Shown piece after piece: positions 36,280-45,794 of a stretch of 64,000 bases of DNA (within the stretch, counting starts at the first letter, position 1; each line of letters opens with the position of its first letter). Source of the DNA: Desulfovibrio ferrophilus (GTDB lineage: Bacteria; Desulfobacterota; Desulfovibrionia; Desulfovibrionales; Desulfovibrionaceae); the NCBI RefSeq assembly GCF_003966735.1, contig NZ_AP017378.1, positions 1,411,501 through 1,475,500 of the forward strand, read 5' to 3'. The notes under the pieces are model-generated. The model was not told the DNA's origin and made no database searches. It saw only the letters and a program-made list of their open reading frames with translations. A program made the position numbers and the translations under genes.

Positions 36280-38204
36280 ACTCCGCCCCCGCCCAGTGAA
36301 CGAAGAGATCTGGAGGACACGTTGAACGACACCGAATCACCCAAGGCAAAAGCCTTATCTCCCGGGGCATCCACAGTACACACGGCTCCGTCTTCCAATC
36401 GAACTCTGAGTCTGGTCTTCTCACCCAGGAAACTGGCCGCAGCAACCTCACCGGTCAACAATCCTTCCCCCGGATTCACGATGCTCACGGCCTCGGGTCT
36501 GAAGAACAGTTCGACCAATGACTGTCCGTTATCACAGACGTCCTCCAAATCGGCTATGGACAGAGACTGCCCACCGGGAAACTGGATTTGACCGGCCTGC
36601 ACAGGACAGGTCAGCGTATTCACCGTGCCGATGAAGTCCGCCACAAACCGATTGGAGGGGGTGAAGTAAATGTCACGCGGCGAACCGGATTGCACCACTT
36701 CGCCATGGTCCATCACCACGATAACATCACCCAGGGCCATGGCCTCACCCTGATCATGGGTCACGTAGACGGCGGTAATTCCCAATCGCTTGAGCAATTG
36801 GTCGATCTCAGTGCGCAACGAATCGCGCAGCTTGGCGTCCAGAGCGGTCAGGGGTTCATCCAACAGCAACACGCGCGGACGCACGGCAATGGCACGGGAC
36901 AGGGCTACGCGCTGCCGCTGACCACCAGACAATTGATCCACTCTGCGATCAGCCAGATGCTCGATTTGCATCATGGCCAGCATCTCCTTGACCCGCGCGC
37001 TACGCTTGGCACTGTCGTCGCCTCGAACACGCAAGCCATACTCGATATTGCGGGAAACAGTCATATTCGGGAACAGGGCATAGCTCTGGAAGACCATACC
37101 CACGTTACGCTTCTCGATGGGCACATCGGTGACATCATCGTCTCCGAACATGACCCGACCACCTTTGTCCGGTGATTCCAACCCGGCGATGATGCGCAGG
37201 GTCGTGGTCTTGCCGCAGCCCGAGGGGCCAAGCAACACCACAGTCTGACCGGCAGTGATCGTCAGGTCAAAGGGCTTCAGGCCCACGGTACCGTCCGGGA
37301 AGGTCTTGCCGCAGGATTTCAAAATAACGGGAACGCCACGGCTTTCCCGTTCAATATTCGCAGTCGTCATGGGTGTTACCTCCAGCAGGTCGGATTGGTC
37401 CGAATCATCGGCGGCGACCTTGTCAACGCTTCTGGAACCGACCCATTGCATGGCCGTCAGAAGCGGAATAATCAAAACAAAAAAGTACAACGTATAGGCC
37501 GAACCGATTTCCATGCGCATGGATGCGTAGCTGTCCGCCAATCCCACCGGCAGGGTCTTGGTCAGCGGTGTATGCAGCATCCAGGTCAGGTTGAATTCAC
37601 CGATGGACAAGGTGAACACCATCAACGCGCCCGAGACGATGCCGGGCATGGAGTTCGGTACAACCACGTTCAGAAACCGCCGTCCAAATCCAGCTCCGAG
37701 GCTGGCCGCCCCCTCTTCCAGGGCGTCCAGATCGATCATGGACATAACGGCTGCCACGGAACGCACCATGAACGGCAGGCAGAACAATACGTGACCAGCC
37801 AGGATGAACAGCCAGCTCATGCGGAAGTCCTTGAACCCTCCGTAGCTGAGCAGCAGCCCCAGAGCGATGGCCAGCCCTGGGATGGCCAATGGCAAGACCA
37901 GCAGTTCTTCCAACAGTTTGGTCCAACGGCTTTTCATGCGCACCATGAAATAGGCTGCGGGCACTCCCACCACCAGGCACACCGCCAAACAGGCCAAACC
38001 GATATACAGACTACGGAAGATGGTATCGCTATACAGCACCCAAACTTCGCCCACCCAACGCAAGGTCAGGCCACTGGAGATGCCCTTGAAGGCATTGACG
38101 GTCACACCAGCCAGCACGGACTGACAGACAGGCACAATAAGAAAGGCACAGCATGCCAGGGTCAGGCCCAGCTGAGTGCCAAACAGAACTCCATTTTTCT
38201 TCAT
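36273..38204 (-). CDS. ABC importer permease fused to its ATPase
   Basis: 643 residues in one frame. Residues 1-265 are a MetI-type permease with six membrane segments and the EAA loop EEGAASLGAGFGRRFLNVVVP. Residues about 285-643 are a full Pot/Fbp-type ATPase: Walker A GPSGCGKTT, LSGGQRQRVALSRA, LLLDEPLTALD, VTHDQGEAMALGD and a C-terminal regulatory domain. The linker (DDSDQSDLLEVTP) leads straight to Met279, which has its own Shine-Dalgarno (see 37368-37383). Overlaps the upstream permease by 4 bases and the phosphoesterase by 7. Confidence 0.9.
   Translation of the reverse strand: MKKNGVLFGTQLGLTLACCAFLIVPVCQSVLAGVTVNAFKGISSGLTLRWVGEVWVLYSDTIFRSLYIGLACLAVCLVVGVPAAYFMVRMKSRWTKLLEELLVLPLAIPGLAIALGLLLSYGGFKDFRMSWLFILAGHVLFCLPFMVRSVAAVMSMIDLDALEEGAASLGAGFGRRFLNVVVPNSMPGIVSGALMVFTLSIGEFNLTWMLHTPLTKTLPVGLADSYASMRMEIGSAYTLYFFVLIIPLLTAMQWVGSRSVDKVAADDSDQSDLLEVTPMTTANIERESRGVPVILKSCGKTFPDGTVGLKPFDLTITAGQTVVLLGPSGCGKTTTLRIIAGLESPDKGGRVMFGDDDVTDVPIEKRNVGMVFQSYALFPNMTVSRNIEYGLRVRGDDSAKRSARVKEMLAMMQIEHLADRRVDQLSGGQRQRVALSRAIAVRPRVLLLDEPLTALDAKLRDSLRTEIDQLLKRLGITAVYVTHDQGEAMALGDVIVVMDHGEVVQSGSPRDIYFTPSNRFVADFIGTVNTLTCPVQAGQIQFPGGQSLSIADLEDVCDNGQSLVELFFRPEAVSIVNPGEGLLTGEVAAASFLGEKTRLRVRLEDGAVCTVDAPGDKAFALGDSVSFNVSSRSLRSLGGGGVC
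37368..37383 (-). promoter_or_regulatory. Internal ribosome binding site and ATG at the permease-ATPase junction
   Basis: On the minus strand GGAGG (37383-37379) is followed by 8 bases and then ATG (37370-37368), encoding Met279 of the fusion at the exact start of the ATPase domain. Internal initiation would give a free 365-residue ATPase (36273-37370). Confidence 0.6.
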
Positions 38205-39022
38205 CCTGCCGCTCCAATACTTTCTTCACGCGCCGCGATGCGCGCGCCAAACAATGCCGCCCAGGTGATCACACCCAAAATCACGGACAGGCATGAAGCC
38301 ATGGCGATATTGGCCGACAGGGTAAACTCCGTATAGATGGTGATAGGCAACACATCGATATCGGTGGCCAGGGTAAAGGCCGTACCGAACGCCCCCATGG
38401 ACGTGGCAAAACAAATGGCGCCAGAGGAGATGAAAGCCGGAACCAAAGCCGGAATGATGACGTCAATCACAACCCGCCAAGGCGATGCCCCGAGCGATCT
38501 GGCGGCTTCTTCCAGCTCGATATCAATCTTCTCGGCAGCGGCCATGACCGTGACCACCACCCGGGGGATGGAAAAATACAGATAGCCCAAAAACAGGCCG
38601 GTCAGGGAATAGGCCAGCACGATCTTGTCTCCGGACATGGCCTTGGTCATCTGGCCCAGCAGCCCTTGCCGCCCCGCCCAGATAATCACCATGAAACCCA
38701 CGACAACGCCGGGAAAGGCCAAAGGAAAAGTCAGCATGGCAACAAGCAATCGCCTGCCGCGAAATTCATTGCGTGCCAGGAACACACCCACCACGCCAGA
38801 CAAAGCCAGAGACACTGCCGTGACCGCCACGGAGACACCAAGGGTATAGCCCAGACTATGCACGTATTGCGGATTGGTCAGGGCCTCCACATACAGTTCC
38901 ATGCCGCCACCCTGGCCCGTTTCAATAATCAGGCGCGTGATCGGCAGTATAAAAAACGCCACAAGTACGGCGCCCAGAGGAACGGCCATAAGCATGGCCT
39001 GTTTTCTTATCTTGAGTGACAT
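38201..39022 (-). CDS. ABC importer permease (MetI-type)
   Basis: 273 residues, six membrane segments, with the coupling loop EEAARSLGASPWRVVIDVIIPALVPA. It is the partner of the permease half of the fused protein, and the two genes overlap by 4 bases. The relation to iron(III), polyamine and 2-aminoethylphosphonate importers is visible, but the substrate is not. A terminator-like hairpin in front of it probably lowers its expression relative to the binding protein. Confidence 0.9.
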   Translation of the reverse strand: MSLKIRKQAMLMAVPLGAVLVAFFILPITRLIIETGQGGGMELYVEALTNPQYVHSLGYTLGVSVAVTAVSLALSGVVGVFLARNEFRGRRLLVAMLTFPLAFPGVVVGFMVIIWAGRQGLLGQMTKAMSGDKIVLAYSLTGLFLGYLYFSIPRVVVTVMAAAEKIDIELEEAARSLGASPWRVVIDVIIPALVPAFISSGAICFATSMGAFGTAFTLATDIDVLPITIYTEFTLSANIAMASCLSVILGVITWAALFGARIAAREESIGAAG

Positions 39023-39035
39023 AGACGAATCCTTT

Positions 39036-39061
39036 GAAAAAAGCGGGGCCGAAGCCCCGCT
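39036..39061 (-). terminator. Attenuating terminator between binding-protein and permease genes
   Basis: On the minus strand AGCGGGGC-TTCG-GCCCCGCT is followed by TTTTTTC. A tetraloop hairpin with T-run: a real intra-operon terminator that should make the binding protein more abundant than the membrane subunits. Confidence 0.85.
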
Positions 39062-39081
39062 CTAGAGACAAGAGAAAGAAG

Positions 39082-40089
39082 TTATCGCACCTCGGCGCGG
39101 TAACGGTCGCGGAAGTTGTCCTGCACCACGGCCATCTTTCCATAGTCGATGGGCTTGGCGCGGGCATAGTCGGACTCGGGCAGGAACTTGGCAGCCACTT
39201 CCTTGCTCATGGCAGAGGCGCGCACGGGCTTCAGGAAGGCGTTGGCCCATACGGCCTGGCCCTTGTCACTCATGATGAAGTCCAGAATCTTCTTGCCGAG
39301 CTCGGGGTGCTCACTGTTCTTCACGAGACTCATGACGTAAGGCACGATGATAGAACCTTCGGCGGGAATCACGAACTCAACGTTGGCTTCATCCTTGTAC
39401 TTGGCGCGGTAAGCATTGAAATCATAGTCGAACAGAATTGGAATCTCACCGGAGAGCACACGGGCATAGGACGTCTGCTTGGGCACGATGGGATCGTTCT
39501 TCTTCAGCTTCTTCATGAACTCGATACCAGGACCGAAATCATCAAGGCTGCCACCCATGGCCAGGTTGACTGCCGTGGCGGAAGCATAGCCCACGAAAGC
39601 GGAGGTGGGATCAAGGTAACCGACCATGCCCTTGTAGCGAGGATCCAGCAGGTCATTCCAGGAACGGGGAACGGGGTTGCCCTCCAGGGCATCCTTGTTC
39701 ACGAAGAAGCCGATGGTTCCGGAGTGAATGGTGAACCAGTAGCCTTCGGAATCCTTCAAACCGGCAGGAATATCGTCCCAATGTGCGGGTTTGTAAGGAG
39801 CAACGACACCGGACTCCTTGGCCTTGATACCAAAGGACACACCATAGTAGGCCACATCGGCAACAGGATGATCCTTTTCGGCGATCAACTGGGACAGAGT
39901 CTGCCCGGAGTTCTTGTTGTCATGAGGCAGTTTGATGTCCAATTCCTTTTCGATGGTCTTCAACTGGGTACCCCAGTCAGCCCATTCAGGAGGACAGTTG
40001 TAGCAGATGGCATCTTCGGAAGCGCTAGCCATGCCAGCGCTGAAGAGGGCAAACATGGCCATGGCAAGGAATAATGCGACACGTTTCAT
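39082..40089 (-). CDS. ABC substrate-binding protein (iron/2-aminoethylphosphonate-like, SBP class with PF13343-type fold)
   Basis: 335 residues from ATG 40089, with AAGGAG upstream; the frame is open 22 codons further but without a signal peptide there. MKRVALFLAMAMFALFSAGMASA is a Sec signal. The body (YYGVSFGIKAKESGVVAPY, RSWNDLLDPRYKGMVGY, SYARVLSGEIPILFDYDFNAYR) fits ferric/spermidine/phosphonate-type receptors. Mature protein has Cys6-like pair in AICYNCPPEW. The operon's phosphoesterase suggests a phosphorus-containing ligand. Confidence 0.85.
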   Translation of the reverse strand: MKRVALFLAMAMFALFSAGMASASEDAICYNCPPEWADWGTQLKTIEKELDIKLPHDNKNSGQTLSQLIAEKDHPVADVAYYGVSFGIKAKESGVVAPYKPAHWDDIPAGLKDSEGYWFTIHSGTIGFFVNKDALEGNPVPRSWNDLLDPRYKGMVGYLDPTSAFVGYASATAVNLAMGGSLDDFGPGIEFMKKLKKNDPIVPKQTSYARVLSGEIPILFDYDFNAYRAKYKDEANVEFVIPAEGSIIVPYVMSLVKNSEHPELGKKILDFIMSDKGQAVWANAFLKPVRASAMSKEVAAKFLPESDYARAKPIDYGKMAVVQDNFRDRYRAEVR

Positions 40090-40151
40090 TTCAATCTCCT
40101 TAGGTGGCAGGTCCGGGAACATCAGAAAGTCCCCTCCACTCCGGGCCCCAC

Positions 40152-41165
40152 TCAAGCCCGGCGCAGGGAAGCGGTGGACTCTCTTACAACCAGCTCATGA
40201 TCGAGAATCAAATGCCGGGGAACGCTCTGCCCTCCCCGGTCCAAGGCATCCAGAACCATCTGCGCGGCTCGCCGCCCCATCTCGTAGACAGGTTGCCGAA
40301 TCGTCGTCAGTCTTGGGGCGACATACGATGACATGAGAACGTCATCGAACCCCACCACAGACACATCACGAGGAACAGACAAGCCAAAGGCCCGCAGTTC
40401 TCCCATGACACCGATGGCCATCAAATCATTGGATGCGAAGATCGCAGTAGGCGGTTGTGCGGCCTCCATCAGGCGCGCAACACCCTCTCGGCAATGTTCA
40501 AGGCCGTAGGGGATTTCAACAACCAGCCCAGGTTCAAACTCCAATCCACGCTCAGATAAACAGCGCCGGTAGCCATCATAACGATGACGACTTCGATCCG
40601 AAGATGTGAAAGATCCGGCGAGCATGGCGATGCGCTCATGCCCAAGGTCTGCCAGATGCGCGGTGGCATCGAAGCCGCCACGTTCATTGTCGATGCCCAC
40701 GCTGGACACCGGCCCCTCGGACAGGGTGCTATACAGGAAAACAGCCGGAATCCCCGCAGTTGCGAGTTCTCCGGCAATGGCCCCATGCGGGTCCGAAGCG
40801 GTAATCACCAGTCCATCCACCTGCCGCTCCAGCAGATGGCGCACCAACTCACCCTCGGCGTCGGGATCGTAATCCGCATTGACCATCAACACCTGATAGC
40901 CACGCCGGGTCGCCTCGTCCTGTAATCCACGTGTGGAATCCGCGAACACGGTATTGGTGATAGTGGGAATCACCAGCCCGATGGTCTGGGTGCGTTGCGT
41001 GGCAAAAACCTTGGCCACGTAGTTATAGCGGTAGTTGCATTCTTGCATAGCCAAGCGAATGCGTTCACGAGTCTCGGCCCGTACTTTGTCCGGGCTGTTG
41101 ATGAATCGCGAAACACTGGCTACCGAAACACCTGCCATTTCTGCTACGTCTCTGATTGTTGCCAT
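40152..41165 (-). CDS. LacI-family transcriptional regulator
   Basis: 337 residues from ATG 41165; the conserved N-terminus is ATIRDVAEMAGVSVASVSRFIN, a LacI helix-turn-helix with hinge. The effector domain shows GLVIPTITNTVFADSTRGLQ, VDGLVITASDP, GIDNERGG and the typical ending PRLTTIRQPVYEMGRRAAQM. It lies 62 bases before the ABC operon on the same strand and two operator-like palindromes sit at and above its start, so it probably represses itself and the importer until the ligand appears. Confidence 0.92.
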   Translation of the reverse strand: MATIRDVAEMAGVSVASVSRFINSPDKVRAETRERIRLAMQECNYRYNYVAKVFATQRTQTIGLVIPTITNTVFADSTRGLQDEATRRGYQVLMVNADYDPDAEGELVRHLLERQVDGLVITASDPHGAIAGELATAGIPAVFLYSTLSEGPVSSVGIDNERGGFDATAHLADLGHERIAMLAGSFTSSDRSRHRYDGYRRCLSERGLEFEPGLVVEIPYGLEHCREGVARLMEAAQPPTAIFASNDLMAIGVMGELRAFGLSVPRDVSVVGFDDVLMSSYVAPRLTTIRQPVYEMGRRAAQMVLDALDRGGQSVPRHLILDHELVVRESTASLRRA

Positions 41166-41168
41166 AAC

Positions 41169-41184
41169 ATGTAACCGTTTACAT
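41169..41184. promoter_or_regulatory. LacI-type operator 1
   Basis: ATGTAACCGTTTACAT, a near-perfect 16-bp palindrome with central CG, as usual for LacI-family sites. It begins 3 bases upstream of the regulator's start codon, in a position to block its transcription or early elongation. Confidence 0.75.
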
Positions 41185-41248
41185 CGAGGTTGATAAAAAG
41201 GGAAGGGGGAGGTCAAATTTAATAGCATTTCCCCGTGCTCAAATCAAA

Positions 41249-41264
41249 ATGTAACCGATTTCAT
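41249..41264. promoter_or_regulatory. LacI-type operator 2
   Basis: ATGTAACCGATTTCAT, the same motif with two changes, centred 80 bases above operator 1. Spacing near eight helical turns would allow DNA looping between the two sites. Confidence 0.65.
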
Positions 41265-41401
41265 TTCACGAGGAATGACGGGACGGTGACAAACACAACA
41301 AGGTTGTATGGCGATGCGATTTTTTTCATGCCTTTAGTTATTGATATTGATGATTCTGGCGACATTGGCCTCTTCCTTCATCTGCCATCTCCAGGTGGCT
41401 G

Positions 41402-41434
41402 CAAAAAAAAGGGATGCCCTGATGGCATCCCTTT
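41402..41434 (-). terminator. Terminator of the Cache chemoreceptor gene
   Basis: On the minus strand AAAGGGATGCC / GGCATCCCTTT is followed by eight T. The gap 41166-41493 holds only this and the two LacI operators. Confidence 0.9.
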
Positions 41435-41493
41435 GGAATTGGCTTCTACGCATGATTATTGATCAGAGGCTGAACCACTCTTGGATTATCGAA

Positions 41494-43305
41494 TTACACG
41501 CTGCCTTCTTCCTTCAATTCCCGAACCACGGTGCTCAGCTCGGACATCTGTTCGGACAAATCACGCAAGGCCTCAGCAGACTGAGCGACACCTGCGGCTG
41601 TTTCCGAGGTAATGCGATTGATCTCATCCACCGAACGGTTGATCTCTTCGGAAGTGGCGGACTGTTCTTCGGCTGCAGTGGCAATGCTATTGATCTGCTG
41701 TGAAGAATCTTCCACACCGGCCACGATGCGCTGCAAAGCCTCGCCGGACTCATGAGTCAACTGCACGGCCTTTTCAAGATCACGAACGGCTTTGTCCATG
41801 GATTCAATATTCTGACTAGCCACGCCCTGAATGGAGCGAATGGAATCGCCAACTTCCTTAGTGGCTCCCATGGTCTTCTCGGCCAATTTGCGTACCTCGT
41901 CGGCAACAACGGCAAAGCCTCGACCAGCCTCACCTGCCCGGGCCGCCTCAATGGCTGCGTTCAGGGCCAACAGGTTTGTCTGATCCGCAATATCCTCAAT
42001 AACGGTCATGATGGCACCGATGGATTCAGCTTGTTGGCCGAGGACTTCCATATTGTCCTTAAGCTCTGCGGCCTGATCGCGAGTGGTATTCATGGCCTCG
42101 ATTGACATGCCGACCACTCGAGCACCATCCTGAGCTTCCTGACGGGCCTCATCGCCTCTCTGGGCAGCCTCGGCAGAATTACGGGCGACTTCAAGCACGG
42201 TAGCGTTCATTTCTTCCATGGCCGTTGCTGTGGAAGCAATCCGCTCAGACTGTACGTCAGTACCCTGCCTAATTTCCTCGCCCTGGCTGGACATTTCCTC
42301 AGAGGCAGCGGAAATGCGTTCGACAATCACCTCAAGGCGAGTCGCTGCCTGGAACATGCCCTCGGCCTTGGCGGTTTCAGCCTTGGCCTTGGCTTCATTG
42401 GCTTCCTGGGTAGCGATCTCAGCTTGAGCGGCCTTGTTCTCGGCTTCCTCGGTCTTGGCGTTGATCTCTTCAATGTTCGTGGCAAGTGTACTCGCCATGG
42501 CATTGAGAGCCTTAGCCAACTGAGCCGCTTCGTCACGCCCACTTTCATCAACATGAACAGCGAAATCGCCATTGGCAATATCCTGCGAAGCCTGGGTGGC
42601 TTCGCGAATCGGCCCGACCACACTTCGCACGATCAACCACGACAGCGGAATCACGACCAGTACAAGCAGGGACCCCACCACCCCCAGAATGACCGTTGTA
42701 TTCCTGCTGACGTTGTCTTCAATCACACCGGCAACTTCCAACTTCCGGGCTTCGATGTTGTCAATATATACGCCCGTTCCTGTCCAAAGATCAGTTCCGG
42801 GAATCTTCTGGGCATAGCTCAGCTTGGGTTGATCTCCTGCCCCGGGTTTGGGCCAGACGTACTCGACATAACCACCACCGGAAGCCGCCTTCTGGGCTAA
42901 TTCGCCCATAAACAACAGACCGTTCTTGTCCTTGGTCTGACCAAGATCCTTACCCACAAGTGAAGCCTTCAAGTGGGCAACCAATACCGTCTTACGGGCC
43001 ACGAAAAAATATCCGGACCCATCCTCTTCAAAGACAAAGCCTTCGAGCAATGAGCGAGCTTTTTCGTCCCGTTCCTCGCCATCCAGTCCTTTCAAAGCCT
43101 TACCCAAAGTGTGCGCCAAGGCATCGGAGGCCACTTTGAGTTTTACCTTCTGCCCCTCAAGCATTTCGGCATTAAGGTTTTCCAGACCAATATCCTTGAT
43201 CTTCATTGAATTGGAATAAAAGCCAGCAACAACGCCCCCCACAAACAAAACCAACAGGACGAGGATGGAAAACACCCTTACTGAGATGGAAAAACGTCGA
43301 AACAT
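41494..43305 (-). CDS. Methyl-accepting chemoreceptor with single Cache domain
   Basis: 603 residues from ATG 43305 (AGGAG 5 bases upstream). Membrane segment 1 (about 8-31), a periplasmic Cache domain with [16 protein letters not shown] and [19 protein letters not shown], membrane segment 2 (about 208-230), HAMP, coiled coil and the MCP signalling tip ([21 protein letters not shown]). sCache receptors of this kind often bind small carboxylates. The C-terminus ELKEEGSV has no CheR-binding pentapeptide. Confidence 0.92.
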   Translation of the reverse strand: MFRRFSISVRVFSILVLLVLFVGGVVAGFYSNSMKIKDIGLENLNAEMLEGQKVKLKVASDALAHTLGKALKGLDGEERDEKARSLLEGFVFEEDGSGYFFVARKTVLVAHLKASLVGKDLGQTKDKNGLLFMGELAQKAASGGGYVEYVWPKPGAGDQPKLSYAQKIPGTDLWTGTGVYIDNIEARKLEVAGVIEDNVSRNTTVILGVVGSLLVLVVIPLSWLIVRSVVGPIREATQASQDIANGDFAVHVDESGRDEAAQLAKALNAMASTLATNIEEINAKTEEAENKAAQAEIATQEANEAKAKAETAKAEGMFQAATRLEVIVERISAASEEMSSQGEEIRQGTDVQSERIASTATAMEEMNATVLEVARNSAEAAQRGDEARQEAQDGARVVGMSIEAMNTTRDQAAELKDNMEVLGQQAESIGAIMTVIEDIADQTNLLALNAAIEAARAGEAGRGFAVVADEVRKLAEKTMGATKEVGDSIRSIQGVASQNIESMDKAVRDLEKAVQLTHESGEALQRIVAGVEDSSQQINSIATAAEEQSATSEEINRSVDEINRITSETAAGVAQSAEALRDLSEQMSELSTVVRELKEEGSV

Positions 43306-43679
43306 GCACACTCCTTTTTGCCCAACTCCCGGCTATAAACACCACACTTGCCAACATCACTTTGGTTGACAAGTAATCAAATTCTAGCTTCATTTTTCCT
43401 TTAAAGACAACACTTATGAGAATAAATGGGGGGAATACCCATAACCGAGCAATGCTGCTTGTGACATATCAGCCCTACTCATTAGAAAACCCACATACAA
43501 AGCATAACTATCTAATTTATTGTGATAAATAACAAAATCTTCATAAGTTTCACCCAAACCATCACCATATCCGGCCGTAAAATTATATTTTTTATCCAAT
43601 ATTTACAGACAGATGCCTAAACCTTCCGATGATACTGCAACCATTGCATACGCTGCTAAAAAACCATGTCAGCGTTCCA

Positions 43680-43707
43680 CCCTACCATCGGAGGTAGGGG
43701 AAACCCC
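43680..43707. promoter_or_regulatory. Two overlapping stems in the long gap before the formate dehydrogenase locus
   Basis: CCCTACC (43680-43686) pairs with GGTAGGG (43693-43699), while GGGG (43697-43700) can instead pair with the CCCC after AAA. The two stems exclude each other, as in a leader switch. I could not assign it to a known riboswitch class. The rest of the AT-rich gap 43306-43975 shows only the possible promoter listed next. Confidence 0.35.
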
Positions 43708-43891
43708 CAGAGCTTCACCTATCACATTAGCCTTCAGTATCACAAATTAAACTCATTCGTCATGGGTCCCGCTACGTCCGATAGATAAACACAGCCCGCC
43801 ACACCAACACGATGAAAGATAATAATGAACAGTAAAATCGGAACAAAATAGATATTTATCGTGTGCAAAACATTGAACACTTAACATCTCG

Positions 43892-43920
43892 TTGACTTGA
43901 ACCTGCCTCAAGGCTAGCGG
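43892..43920 (+). promoter_or_regulatory. Possible sigma-70 promoter for the formate dehydrogenase locus
   Basis: TTGACT, 17 bases, TAGCGG, ending 55 bases before the GTG start of the FmdE/MoeA gene. The -35 is good, the -10 weak. Confidence 0.35.
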
Positions 43921-43975
43921 CTATTTTATATGTCTAAATAGGCACAATAAAAATAGCACTCAGGAGACCTCAACT

Positions 43976-45616
43976 GTGAATCAAGCAACCGTCGGAACAG
44001 ATACCTTTGATGAATTCGTTGAACGCGCCAGACAGTTTCACGGATATCCGGCACCGGGTCTGTTACTCGGGGGGTTCATGGTGGAAGAAGCCAAATCCCA
44101 CATCCCCGAAGGGGTATTATTCGATGCCATTGCCGAAACAGCATGGTGTCTGCCCGATGCCGTACAGATGCTTACTCCGTGTACAGTTGGGAATGGCTGG
44201 CTCAAGGTTCTGAATCTGGGAATCTATGCGGTCACCCTCTATGATAAAAGCAATGGTATCGGTGTCCGGGTTGCTGTGGACGAGAAGCTCCTGTCGCGCT
44301 GGTCCGAGATGCACACCTGGCTCATGAAGACCAAGCCCAAGCGGGAACAGGATTCTGTTCTGCTGCGCCAGCAAATTGCACAGGCAGGAATCAATGTCTG
44401 CCGTATTACTCCCGTCAACGTCCAAACACAGGCCGTGGCCCGCAAAGGCAAGGGACGCATCGCCAGTTGTCCATTATGCAATCAGCCCTACCCCCTTGAT
44501 CACGGGCGCATCTGCCGATTCTGCCAGGGAGAGGCCCCGTACGATATTACGCCCAATCCCGGATCAGCCTTCGACGGCCCCGCAGATCTGACTGTTCTGC
44601 CCGTGGACGAGGCAGTGGGCCAGGCTGCGCTGCACGACATGACCCGCATCGATCCCGGAGTTGAAAAAGGGCCAGCCTTCACTCGAGGTCAGGTACTGAG
44701 CGCAGGAGATGTCTGTCGCCTGCAACAGATGGGCAAGAACCATATTTATGTCGAACGGACCACCGCGGCCTCCGAGGGGTGGGTCCATGAAGATGATGCG
44801 GCCCGGGCCTTTGCCCTGGGGCTCTCTGGTACCGGAGTGGAACTCATGGGAGACATCCGGGAGGGCAAGGCAAATCTTGTTGCTGCCTGCGACGGACTTC
44901 TTCAGATCAACACCGATATCCTGGAAGCCTTCAACATGGTCTCCGGCGTCATGGCTGCCACACGGCATGATGGTCTCCTCGTGAAACAGGGTGCACGCAT
45001 CGGTGCGACAAGGGCCATTCCGCTCTACCTCCCTGAGAGCGCTCTGGGGCAGGCCACGCGCATCCTCGATGATAGCCCCGTTCTGAATGTACTGCCTTTG
45101 CGCCCGGCTCAGGTTGGTATCCTCGTCACAGGAACCGAGGTCGCCAACGGTCTGATCGAGGATAAATTCGAACCCGTCATTTCCAATAAACTCGAGGCAC
45201 TGGGATGTACTGCTGGTGGAACCACCGTCGTGCCTGATGATCGCAGTGCCGTTTGTGAAGGTATTCAGAAATTTATCGCCACCGGCTGTGACCTGATCAT
45301 TACCACAGCAGGCCTGAGCGTTGATCCCGATGATGTGACCCGTCAGGGCCTCGTCGATGCCGGGGCCGAGGACGTTCTCTACGGCGCCCCGATCCTGCCC
45401 GGCGCCATGACCCTGCTTGCCAAAATCGGCGAAGTGCAGGTTTTGGGCGTTCCCGCCTGTGCGCTCTTTTACAAAACCACCAGCCTGGATCTTTTATTGC
45501 CCAGGCTGCTGGCAGGATGTGAGCTGAACAGGCGCGACCTGGCTCGGCTCGGACACGGCGGCATGTGCAGCGAATGCAAGACCTGCACATTCCCCAAGTG
45601 CCCCTTCGGTAAATAA
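43976..45616 (+). CDS. FmdE-domain/MoeA-like molybdopterin-binding fusion protein
   Basis: 546 residues from GTG (AGGAG upstream). Residues about 5-135 are an FmdE domain (RARQFHGYPAPGLLLGGFM), but the family's usual Cys after HG is replaced. A zinc ribbon follows (CPLCNQPYPLDHGRICRFC). Residues about 380-520 form a MoCF/MoeA-type molybdopterin-binding domain (VGILVTGTEVANG, DLIITTAGLSVDPDD). The C-terminus has a Cys cluster (MCSECKTCTFPKCPFG). Placed before fdhA, it probably inserts, sulfurates or hands over the Mo/W cofactor. Confidence 0.82.
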   Translation: MNQATVGTDTFDEFVERARQFHGYPAPGLLLGGFMVEEAKSHIPEGVLFDAIAETAWCLPDAVQMLTPCTVGNGWLKVLNLGIYAVTLYDKSNGIGVRVAVDEKLLSRWSEMHTWLMKTKPKREQDSVLLRQQIAQAGINVCRITPVNVQTQAVARKGKGRIASCPLCNQPYPLDHGRICRFCQGEAPYDITPNPGSAFDGPADLTVLPVDEAVGQAALHDMTRIDPGVEKGPAFTRGQVLSAGDVCRLQQMGKNHIYVERTTAASEGWVHEDDAARAFALGLSGTGVELMGDIREGKANLVAACDGLLQINTDILEAFNMVSGVMAATRHDGLLVKQGARIGATRAIPLYLPESALGQATRILDDSPVLNVLPLRPAQVGILVTGTEVANGLIEDKFEPVISNKLEALGCTAGGTTVVPDDRSAVCEGIQKFIATGCDLIITTAGLSVDPDDVTRQGLVDAGAEDVLYGAPILPGAMTLLAKIGEVQVLGVPACALFYKTTSLDLLLPRLLAGCELNRRDLARLGHGGMCSECKTCTFPKCPFGK

Positions 45617-45622
45617 CCGGAG

Positions 45623-45717
45623 AGATGCTCTGCGGGGTAATCCCGCATCTGATCTGAAGGCAGCGAGGTGCGCCGCCTTCAGTCAGTCACAGAAGCTATT
45701 ATGCTCGTTTGAGCATA
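45623..45717 (+). promoter_or_regulatory. Three consecutive hairpins in the fdhA leader
   Basis: Hairpin 1: GCGGG / CCCGC with outer AGAT / ATCT (45623-45650). Hairpin 2: CTGAAGGC / GCCTTCAG (45654-45682). Hairpin 3: TATGCTC / GAGCATA with a GTTT loop (45700-45717). None is followed by a T-run. They fill most of the 178-base gap before fdhA and may set mRNA stability or respond to a cofactor. Confidence 0.6.
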
Positions 45718-45794
45718 GCAATACGGTACCGTTTCATACCCCACGGCAAGCCGGCCGGCTCGCTCAAGCCGAGGGAAACAACGGAGGAAAGGAT

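Noticed and set aside
43414-43599. 60-codon minus-strand frame in the AT-rich gap before the formate dehydrogenase locus
   Set aside because: No ribosome binding site, codon use unlike the neighbours and no motif. It cannot be excluded but is not supported.
43680-43707. Molybdenum-cofactor riboswitch before the formate dehydrogenase locus
   Set aside because: Two alternative stems are visible, but I could not match the known consensus; it is reported only as a structured element.
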